Part shown: positions 16,302 through 21,709 of the stretch, piece by piece
Numbering within the stretch: the stretch's first letter is position 1
Layout: each line of letters begins with the position of its first letter
Assembly: GCA_018812385.1 (NCBI GenBank)
Contig: JAHJDU010000275.1
Location: 1 to 21,709, forward strand
DNA length: 21,709 bases
Direction: 5' to 3'
Source: Pseudomonadota bacterium
Lineage (GTDB): Bacteria; Desulfobacterota; Desulfobacteria; Desulfobacterales; Desulfobacteraceae
Translations under genes and position numbers: made by a program
Notes under the pieces: generated by a model
What the model was told of the DNA's origin: nothing
Database searches by the model: none
The model's input: the letters and a program-made list of their open reading frames with translations, nothing else

Positions 16302-16570
16302 TCATATGATAGCACCTTTTAATAGGATCTTCAAGGTTATATTTGGATTTGCAACTAAAGATTTTATGTCGTGAGAAACCTTGTCAAAAACCTGTTCAAG
16401 TCGTGCAAGAGCTTTTGTCCAGATATACTTTTTATATCTTGCCTTATTCAAGTCATGTTTAACAGATGCTTGCTCCGCCTTATAGAATCTAACTTTGACA
16501 GCGATTTATGCACGCTTTCAAGGGGTGTTTTCCCTACCTGGTTTATGCTTTCTTTGTTTTCATGAACTCT
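16302..16570 (-). pseudogene. Possible frameshifted gene of unknown function between the two TA modules
   Basis: Two overlapping minus-strand frames look protein-coding in composition. One is open from the toxin end at about 16600 to TGA at 16450-16448 and includes VGKTPLESVHKSLSKLDS. The other is open from about 16505 to TGA at 16304-16302 and includes FYKAEQASVKHDLNKARYKK and KALARLEQVFDKVSHDIKSL. One frameshift near 16480-16495 would join them into a lysine-rich helical protein. No family is recognised, and its end overlaps the TA promoter. The antisense plus-strand frame here looks like a shadow. Coding status is uncertain. Confidence 0.25.
16306..16334 (-). promoter_or_regulatory. Candidate promoter of the Phd/RelE module
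   Basis: On the minus strand TTGAAG (16334-16329, 4/6) is followed after 17 bp by TATCAT (16311-16306, 5/6). Transcription would start near 16299, inside the palindromic operator, giving a leader of about 30 nt. Confidence 0.55.
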
Positions 16571-16589
16571 ATCGCTGACAAATCTTCTC

Positions 16590-17108
16590 TTAAAAGGTTT
16601 TCTGCGACAGGATTATGATTTCAGATATACTTCGAACAGGAGAATAGAATCCTTGTTTGATCATCTTGCCAAGATACATATCGGCTTGGCTTAAATTAAT
16701 TGCTCCGTCCATCACTGCGGCTTTTAATATGCCAATAGTTCCAGTAAACGGGACATACGAATGACTGCATTGCTGTCTTGCTGAACGATCATCCGTTACC
16801 ACAATTCCTTGAGACGTTTTTGCAGCAGCAATGCATGATGCTTCACCCTTGCCTAAATGTGCAATCAGATTGGAATATAATTGTCTGGCCTGATCTGATA
16901 AAGAAACAAGTATGAATATTTCATTACTGAGTAATGTTTCAAGCTTTTGCAGTGAAGGATATTTAATAAATCCGGCGCATATTTCATCATATACTTCCCA
17001 TGTAATAAATCCACGCTTATAATATCTTATTTTTAAAAGAGAATCTGCCCCGGAAAATAAAAAATTGCTGAGAGAGACAGTATCAAAATACCATCCTTTT
17101 TCAGGCAT
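16590..17108 (-). CDS. PIN-domain toxin (DUF3368-like)
   Basis: A 172-residue probable ribonuclease toxin. Likely PIN acidic residues are D9 in WYFDTVSLSN, E42 in VYDEI, E89 in LGKGEAS, and D106/D107 in VVTDDRSAR. The GxGE and TDD patterns followed by FTGTIGILKAAV are characteristic of DUF3368-type PIN proteins. These are metal-dependent RNases paired with UPF0175 antitoxins, which matches the upstream gene. Its start overlaps the antitoxin stop by 8 bp. The target RNA is unknown. Confidence 0.82.
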   Translation of the reverse strand: MPEKGWYFDTVSLSNFLFSGADSLLKIRYYKRGFITWEVYDEICAGFIKYPSLQKLETLLSNEIFILVSLSDQARQLYSNLIAHLGKGEASCIAAAKTSQGIVVTDDRSARQQCSHSYVPFTGTIGILKAAVMDGAINLSQADMYLGKMIKQGFYSPVRSISEIIILSQKTF

Positions 17109-17412
17109 TTTTTATATCACTTTCCTGAAAGGAATTATTTTGTAAAATATCGTGTTCTTCAAGCCAGGTTCGGATATCCCATACATCCATTCCCATTTTT
17201 TCAGCCAGTTTTCCAAGGCTGATATATCCTCCCTGAAATGCTGCAATCGCCTGTTTCTGTTCTTGATTAAGGCCAAGAAGCTCAAGCTGATAGCATGAAA
17301 ATACTGCCTGTCTTATAAGCTCTCCAACAGAGGTTTCTCTTTTCTTTGATAGCAGTTTTAGCCCTTTGGCAATTTCCGGCTTTACTTTAATATGTAAAGT
17401 AGTATTTTGCAT
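17101..17412 (-). CDS. Antitoxin with RHH N-terminus and UPF0175-like helix-turn-helix
   Basis: A 103-residue antitoxin. Residues 1-45 (TLHIKVKPEIAKGLKLLSKK, then SVGELIRQAVF) look like a ribbon-helix-helix dimerisation and DNA-binding unit. Residues 55-92 (YISLGKLAEKMGMDVWDIRT, then WLEEHDI) match the UPF0175 helix-turn-helix pattern. The short C-terminal tail should contact the toxin. AGAGGTG lies 5 nt before the ATG. It overlaps the PIN gene by 8 bp, antitoxin first. Confidence 0.82.
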   Translation of the reverse strand: MQNTTLHIKVKPEIAKGLKLLSKKRETSVGELIRQAVFSCYQLELLGLNQEQKQAIAAFQGGYISLGKLAEKMGMDVWDIRTWLEEHDILQNNSFQESDIKNA

Positions 17413-17982
17413 TTTACACCTCTTTTGTTACATATGGCCAACTTCAGGTATATCATGGGCTTTATTAAATTATTTGTCAAATTAAAAAAGGAAAAACATT
17501 TGCTCCTCCCACAGACCAGCGCATCGCCAAACCCTAACAGCTGAAAATTTATTCGGGTTATGGAGTCGGCCATGGCCAATTTTTCCGCAGTGCAATAACA
17601 CAAGCTGCCTGGCTGTTGTCAGCTGTAACGCGGCACATAATCTAAGGTATTTGAGCAAATGAACTAAGGTTTTTGAAAAATATTATTTTTTTTGGATCAA
17701 TGGCGTAAAAAATTCTAATGAGATTTTGTCATCTCGGCTACAGTTAGTCCAATAAACCACATTCCGGCAGCTTCTCCCGGAATCAAGTGTTCACAAAAGT
17801 TGATTTGTTGAAATGCCTTTACAGACATTAAAATTGTTGATACGGATTATTAAACCAGATTTTTTATTGTCTGGTCGGGTATCATTCACATTTACAAAAT
17901 AAGCAGATCAGTATAATTAATTGTTATCATTAGCAAGTGTGGATCGACTATGTCGCCACACCCTTTACCAAAAGGGGATATG
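17413..17982. other. Gene-poor accessory stretch with small inverted repeats and a RelE-like scrap
   Basis: No convincing gene is seen in these 570 bp. Three palindromic structures are visible: a 10-bp perfect palindrome GGCCATGGCC (17568-17577), ATTCCGG/CCGGAAT with a 9-nt loop (17761-17783), and ACCAGA/TCTGGT with a 10-nt loop (17854-17875). At 17525-17539 a 15-nt stretch differs by one base from the 3' part of the relE-type gene (15724-15738), same strand. The local minus-strand frame reads KFSAVRVWRCAGLW, like the VRVWR end of a ParE/RelE protein. It is probably a decayed toxin. Confidence 0.4.
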
Positions 17983-18399
17983 ATGAATACAGGACCTATA
18001 TACTCCTTCTCAAGGAACGTCCTTCACCCGATTCTTAACTTCGGCTACCAAAGAATGGATTGGATGACGCCGACAAAGAATTTCTTTTACAAGGGATGGC
18101 ACGAAAAATACGGCCATGCCATCGTTGACATTGGTGCATGGTTGACTCTGGCCTTTAGCATTTGGATCGCCGGAACTCCCTGGAAGTTGTTAATCTATTT
18201 TTCTTATGCCTACATCCCTTATCGCTGCTTCGTTATTCTGTCGCTGCAGTACAATGCTTTCTTGAAAATATTAGCAATGGAGAGTACCGGGGTTTACTGG
18301 CGCCCTGTTCATAATGTTATTGAGGGATTCGTGGAAGTAATTCTAGTAAATGCCCGGCATATAAAAAATGTTCCGGGCCGAAAAACAGATATAACCTGA
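17983..18399 (+). CDS. Truncated membrane protein fused in frame to an IS110 transposase fragment
   Basis: This is a chimeric 138-residue frame. Residues 1 to about 95 (MNTGPIYSFSRNVLHPILNF at the start) have two hydrophobic segments (AIVDIGAWLTLAFSIWIAG and LLIYFSYAYIPYRCFVILSL) and belong to no family I recognise. From about 18265 the sequence becomes IS110 transposase (LAMESTGVYWRPVHNVIEG) until TGA at 18397-18399. The start at ATG 17983 is set by AAGGGG 5 nt upstream. The adjacent ATG 17980 is too close, and an ATG at 17950 is possible. Interpretation: the 3' end of the membrane-protein gene and the 5' end of the IS were lost at the junction. The product is unlikely to be functional. Confidence 0.5.
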   Translation: MNTGPIYSFSRNVLHPILNFGYQRMDWMTPTKNFFYKGWHEKYGHAIVDIGAWLTLAFSIWIAGTPWKLLIYFSYAYIPYRCFVILSLQYNAFLKILAMESTGVYWRPVHNVIEGFVEVILVNARHIKNVPGRKTDIT

Positions 18400-19341
18400 A
18401 GGTCACACGTAAGTGATTGCAAATGGCTTGCAGGGCTTTTGAGGTATGGGCTATTAAGAGGCAGTTTTATTCCTCCCAAAGAGATACGTCATTGGAGAGA
18501 ACTGACACGGCTCAGAAGGACCTATACAGAATCCATGGCTGATTATAAAAGACGTGTTCACAAACTTTTTGAAACTGCTAATATTAAAATTGACTCTGTT
18601 GTGTCTGACTTATTTGGTGTTACTGGGCGTAATCTAATTTCATTATTATGTGATGAATCTGAATTGAGCTTAGCCAAAATCCAAGAGAATGCTAAAAGAG
18701 GGTTGAAAGCAAAATCCAAGGAACTGCACCGTAGTATTCAAGGCTTTTTTGAAGACCACCATCGATTTCAACTGATAGGTATGATGGAGATCATTGCAAA
18801 GCTTGAAAATCAAATCAATGAAATCACTGAGAGGATGGACACTCTTACAGCTGAACATCAGGATTTATTAAATCGCCTGGATGAAATTCCAGGTATTGAT
18901 AAAAAATCTGCCCAATCAATCGTTAGTGAAATTGGGGTCACCTTAGATGAATTTATCTGTATGGCGGCGCTTGCTTCCTGGGCTGGATTATGCCATGGCA
19001 ATAATGAAAGTGCAGGTAAAAGAAAAAGTGGCAGAACGTCTGTACGAAGTCATCCCTTCAAAACAATACTGATCGAAGTTGCATGGGCAGCAGTCAAGAA
19101 GAAAGGTTCATATTACAGAGCCAAATATTTTAGATTAAAGGCCAGGCGTGGCGCTAAAAAAGCAATTGTTGCAATAGCACATCGTATCTCAAAAGCAATT
19201 TTTAATATCATTAAACATGATGATACATTTATGGATCTTGGGGAAGATTATTTAAATGCCAAAACTATACAAAGAACTGTTAACAATTTACAAAAAAGGG
19301 CCAGACAGCTTGGTTATGAATTGGTTCCATGTATGAATTAA
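18265..19341 (+). mobile_element. IS110-family transposase, 5'-truncated and interrupted by a stop
   Basis: The frame carries the IS110 transposase from the second acidic motif (MESTGVYW) onward. RHIKNVPGRKTD and DCKWLAGLLRYGLLRGS hold the last acidic residues of the DEDD (RuvC-like) site, followed by a coiled helical region (18500-18870) and a helix-hairpin-helix-like LDEIPGIDKKSAQSIVSEIG. The Transposase_20 domain ASWAGLCHGNNESAGKRKSG has the catalytic serine in ESAG. The gene ends at TAA 19339-19341. Intact relatives begin with a GLDVHK motif that is absent here. An 18-bp insertion (18391-18408) adds an in-frame TGA between KTD and DCKW. A downstream start at ATG 18439 would give only a C-terminal 300-residue protein. 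The element should be inactive. Confidence 0.85.
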
Positions 19342-19602
19342 AAAGAAATGTTTTATTAAAATCATTTTTAGATTTTATAGGCAGAATTAAAGTCGATGAC
19401 GAACTGAAGCCATAGAGCGCGATAATAACATGACTGATCAGCCTTTTGCACAACGAACTGTCAGTCCTTCATTGAAGGAACTACGCATATAAAACTGTAT
19501 TAAACCAGGCTGATTAACTGCTTCATAAAAATGATGATTATTGAGAATACAACTGATAACAAAGGAGCGTACCTCAAAACAATCACCTAAAATCTGTTTT
19601 TA
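19342..19602 (+). other. Non-coding 3' flank of the IS110 element, with hairpins
   Basis: No gene. Visible structures are TAAAATC/GATTTTA with a 7-nt loop (19357-19377), CCTTC ATT GAAGG near 19470-19485, and a spaced pair ATCAGCC and GGCTGAT about 70 nt apart. IS110-family elements carry a structured guide RNA in one non-coding end, which lies downstream of the transposase in the IS1111 subgroup. This stretch could hold such an RNA, or its remains. The subgroup was not determined. Confidence 0.3.
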
Positions 19603-19857
19603 TCAAAAAAGCGTTGCAGAAAAAAACAATGCCAGAGGAGATGTATGCTTTATTGAAGGTGAAAAATATTTTTTTTTGGTGTTGTGTTTCATATAAAAAT
19701 CATTTGTAAATGTTCCAAACTCTTTTATCTCATACTGTTCTTTGCCTTGTTCATCCATGGTAATAAGACAGGCTGATATTTTTTTCTTGTGTACGTCTAA
19801 TCCGCAACAAACAGGGTGAACAATTTGAATAAATGTGGTATCTAACTTTTTGGTCAT
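19603..19857 (-). pseudogene. IS110 transposase N-terminal fragment
   Basis: From ATG 19857 (GAGGAAAG upstream) the first 53 codons (19857-19699) are an IS110 transposase N-terminus: MTKKLDTTFIQIVHP, then CCGLDVHKKKISACL with the first DEDD aspartate, ending KEFGTFTND. Thereafter the frame runs into unrelated AT-rich sequence and stops at 19603. It supplies the part missing from the plus-strand copy at 18265, but in opposite orientation. About 15 codons between the two pieces are absent. Confidence 0.8.
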
Positions 19858-20056
19858 AGCTTTCCTCATTATTTTATTGTGGTTGATAAAAAATTTGATA
19901 GTTATGACCATTCCTTCAATTTTGCAAGTGTTTCATTTTTTGTTGTGCCCGCCAGGGCATGGATGTTATTAACAGTTACTTTTTGCCTGATAACTTGAAA
20001 AAAATACTATTATCAGATAACAGTTCCTTGAATTATTTTTTAGCTATGGAGTTTAA
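19858..20056. repeat. Non-coding stretch with two inverted repeats
   Basis: TGCCC/GGGCA with a 4-nt loop lies at 19946-19959. A perfect 7-bp pair CTGATAA (19987-19993) and TTATCAG (20010-20016) has a 16-nt loop. The right part (about 19858-19900) resembles the leader of the second IS110 start at 20342. No gene is supported. The repeats may be ends of decayed elements. Confidence 0.35.
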
Positions 20057-20279
20057 ATATGTCAAGCGGAAAAAACAATTGATATCATGGAAAGGGTTCC
20101 CCAGTTGATTGTAAAGATATTGTACGGCAGTGGGCTTCGGGTCATGGAGGCAGTCCGGCTTGAGGGTTCAAGACATTTATTACAAAATGAAACAGTTGAC
20201 GGTCCGTTCGGGTATAGGGGCAAAGGATAGAATCACCACGTTTCCTGAATCTATTATTCCGCGCCTTGATAATAACTGA
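20057..20279 (+). pseudogene. Integron-integrase-like tyrosine recombinase fragment, frameshifted
   Basis: Frame 1 (from 20057) reads AEKTIDIMERVPQLIVKILY, then GSGLRVMEAVRL to 20161. After one extra base (20162) a second frame continues RVQDIYYKMKQLTVRSG and AKDRITTFPESIIPRL to TGA at 20277-20279. Joined, this matches the middle of integron integrases and XerC/D-type recombinases. The first catalytic arginine lies in GSGLR and the lysine in the KDR beta-hairpin. The N-terminal core-binding domain and the HxxR...Y part are missing, so it is non-functional. The LYGSGLRxME...LRVxDI pattern favours the integron-integrase branch. No attI or attC was recognised nearby. Confidence 0.7.
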
Positions 20280-20289
20280 GAATTGCTGA

Positions 20290-20370
20290 TGGAAAACACA
20301 GTAAATAATCTGAATAAATGTGTTATTGGATAACCTGGTCATTGTTATGCTTTTGTTGTGGTGCTGAATC
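20290..20370 (-). pseudogene. Second, more decayed IS110 N-terminal remnant
   Basis: From ATG at 20342 the minus strand reads MTRLSNNTFIQIIYCVFHQQ, aligned with MTKKLDTTFIQIVHPVCCGL of the fragment at 19857. The DNA shares ACATTTATTCA exactly, and the similarity continues a little upstream of the ATG (ACCACAA.AAAA). The GLD motif is gone. The remnant abuts the aldolase ribosome site, so part of the aldolase 5' region derives from IS sequence. Confidence 0.5.
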
Positions 20371-20390
20371 AACTGATAGGAGAGACTGTC

Positions 20391-21200
20391 ATGAGAAAAA
20401 ACAAACTGCGGGAATTGTTAAATGCCGGAAAACCAAGCTTTGGTACTCGTGTCCATAGCAGTTGGCCATCTATTGCTGAAGTCATAGGACATACCGGCCT
20501 TTTTGATTATGTTGAATTTATAGCTGAAAATGCCCCTTTTGACTTATATGCACTTGATAATTTTTGTCGTGCTGTAGAATTATTTGACATGTCTGCAATG
20601 ATTAAAGTCGATGCTGAACATTATGGGTTTATGGCCCAGCGAGGTATAGGCGCCGGTTTTCAGAGCGTTAATTTTGCAGACTGCAGAAGTGCTGTAGACG
20701 TCCGTGAACGCGTTAAAGTTACCCGCCCGGATACACCCGAACACGGCGGCAGGTTTGGCGCCGGCATGCGCCGCTTTGCGTATATGGGGCATGACGCATC
20801 ACCTCAGTATGTCCAGGCTCTTCAGGATGTTGTCATTGTCATTATGATTGAAAAACAATCCGCAGTTGAGCAGCTTGATGAAATTCTATCGGTAAAAGGG
20901 ATTGATATGATCCAATGGGGGCCATCGGATTATTCAATGAATATCGGCATGGCAGGAGCCAAAACCAGCCCAGAAATAAAAGCCGTTGAACGAAAAGTTT
21001 TTGAAACTGCTAATAAATATGGTATCCCGGCAAGAGCGGAAATTGCCAGCGTGGACCAGGCAAAATACTATCTTGATATGGGTGTTCAGCATTTTAATCT
21101 TGGGCTTGATATTTCGATTCTTTTTAACTGGCTGAAAGAAAATGGTAATGCCTTGCGAAAAGTGGTTTCCGATACTCAGTGCCCGAACGAAAACCGCTAA
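20391..21200 (+). CDS. HpcH/HpaI-family aldolase (citrate lyase beta-like TIM barrel)
   Basis: A 269-residue class II (metal-dependent) aldolase that probably cleaves or forms a C-C bond between pyruvate and an aldehyde or related 2-oxo acid. Residues 1-45 (LRELLNAGKPSFGTRVHSSW) are a typical HpaI opening. The metal ligands should be E154 in IMIEKQSAVE and D180 in GPSDYS. The strand that carries the catalytic arginine in HpaI (VRV) here reads MIKV (K72), and the loop after it is atypical (FMAQRGIGAGFQSVNFAD). This may mark a divergent subfamily. The start at ATG 20391 is supported by AGGAGA about 8 nt upstream. A longer frame from 20358 lacks a ribosome site. A VOC-fold gene follows after 76 bp. 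Substrate unknown. Confidence 0.85.
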   Translation: MRKNKLRELLNAGKPSFGTRVHSSWPSIAEVIGHTGLFDYVEFIAENAPFDLYALDNFCRAVELFDMSAMIKVDAEHYGFMAQRGIGAGFQSVNFADCRSAVDVRERVKVTRPDTPEHGGRFGAGMRRFAYMGHDASPQYVQALQDVVIVIMIEKQSAVEQLDEILSVKGIDMIQWGPSDYSMNIGMAGAKTSPEIKAVERKVFETANKYGIPARAEIASVDQAKYYLDMGVQHFNLGLDISILFNWLKENGNALRKVVSDTQCPNENR

Positions 21201-21276
21201 TTTTACCGATTATTGAGTTGGCTAAACCATGAGCCCTTGGAACTTTTAAATTATCTAAACCAAAGGATCTTTTTAA

Positions 21277-21657
21277 ATGACCTATCAATTTCATCACATC
21301 CATCTTCTGTGCAGCAATCTTCAAAACTCAATCGATTTTTTCACTGGAATTCCCGGGGTAACCCTGGTGGCCCGCAAAAAGTTTAGAAACACAGACGGCG
21401 CCACCCTGGACTTGAACGGAATGATTATAAATCTCAGAGTGGCCCGGGAAAATGAAATCATCAACACTGACACGTCCCACCCCACTTATGGTTACCACCA
21501 CATCTGTGTCAGGGTGGAAAATACGGACATAGCTTACAAAGAACTCATGGACAAGGGCTTTGAATTTATTGCCTCCCCCGTGGATGCAGGCGAAAACAGG
21601 ATTGCCTTCTTCAAAGGACCCGATAATATCATCATCGAGGTGCTTCAACCACTGTAA
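21277..21657 (+). CDS. VOC-superfamily protein (glyoxalase / methylmalonyl-CoA epimerase-like)
   Basis: A 126-residue protein with two beta-alpha-beta-beta-beta modules. The first module begins FHHIHLLCSNLQNSIDFF (H7 a likely metal ligand). The second has GYHHICVRVENTDIAYKELM (H75) and ends with DNIIIEVLQP (E121). This His/His/Glu pattern is that of metal-dependent VOC enzymes such as lactoylglutathione lyase, methylmalonyl-CoA epimerase and ring-cleavage dioxygenases. AAAGGATC precedes the ATG. It is on the same strand as the aldolase with a 76-bp gap, so probably one transcription unit, perhaps acting on the same oxo-acid or CoA substrate. The last 52 bp of the window hold no gene. Confidence 0.85.
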   Translation: MTYQFHHIHLLCSNLQNSIDFFTGIPGVTLVARKKFRNTDGATLDLNGMIINLRVARENEIINTDTSHPTYGYHHICVRVENTDIAYKELMDKGFEFIASPVDAGENRIAFFKGPDNIIIEVLQPL

Positions 21658-21709
21658 TTCGGCAATGCAACTTCATCTTACCTGAAGTCTTCCGTCCGAT
21701 CAGTGGCGG

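Noticed and set aside
16371..16565. Plus-strand 64-codon frame
   Set aside because: Composition is non-protein-like (cysteine/leucine/phenylalanine rich) with no ribosome site. The opposite strand reads better.
18397..18399. TGA in the IS110 fragment as selenocysteine
   Set aside because: It lies inside an 18-bp insertion absent from relatives, at a non-cysteine position, in an otherwise broken element.
19946..20016. Inverted repeats as an integron attC site
   Set aside because: The pairs are short and do not show the R/L box arrangement or conserved GTTRRRY core.
1..21709. CRISPR array, tRNA or rRNA gene
   Set aside because: No regularly spaced direct repeats and no cloverleaf or rRNA signature were seen on reading both strands.

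Overview
The window looks like a mid-GC (roughly low-40s % by eye) chromosomal segment of an anaerobic Gram-negative bacterium. My best guess is a sulfate reducer of the Desulfobacterales (Desulfobacteraceae/Desulfobacula type). The guess rests on four things: a periplasmic binding protein without a lipobox, an iron-sulfur old-yellow-enzyme reductase, IS110 debris, and a UGA-encoded selenocysteine gene with a bacterial-type SECIS. No rRNA or tRNA gene is visible, so the taxonomy is inference.

Region 1 (1-7278, minus strand) is one oligopeptide-type ABC uptake operon. The order of transcription is binding protein, permease B, permease C, ATPase D, ATPase F, an M20D amidohydrolase, and an unrecognised protein cut by the window edge. 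A 9-bp perfect stem sits between the binding-protein gene and the first permease gene. The likely job is import of a short peptide or N-acyl amino acid, followed by cytoplasmic hydrolysis of its amide bond.

Region 2 (7279-8830) holds the divergent control region and serB, a phosphoserine phosphatase with ACT-type N-terminal domains. A short coding remnant that could be the tail of a lost enzyme follows at 8842-8937.

Region 3 (8966-13891, minus strand) is a three-gene operon: a DUF2868 membrane protein, a DUF3482 GTPase, and a 2,4-dienoyl-CoA-reductase-like NADH:flavin oxidoreductase.

Region 4 (14032-14658, minus strand) is the most notable locus. It is a DsbA/FrnE-like thiol oxidoreductase whose reading frame is interrupted by TGA exactly at the first cysteine of the expected CPWC motif. 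A hairpin with the geometry of a bacterial SECIS lies just downstream. A standard gene caller starts at 14457 and loses the first 67 residues, including the active site. An ArgO/LysE-type exporter diverges from it (14897-15511).

Region 5 (15600-20390) is accessory DNA. It has two intact type II toxin-antitoxin modules (Phd/RelE-ParE and RHH-UPF0175/PIN) and a possible frameshifted gene between them. Then follows a graveyard of mobile elements: an IS110 transposase C-terminal half fused to a truncated membrane-protein gene, two IS110 N-terminal fragments on the opposite strand, and a frameshifted integron-integrase-like tyrosine recombinase fragment.

Region 6 (20391-21657, plus strand) holds an HpcH/HpaI-type aldolase and a VOC-fold (glyoxalase-like) protein, probably cotranscribed, with the upstream end derived in part from IS110 sequence.
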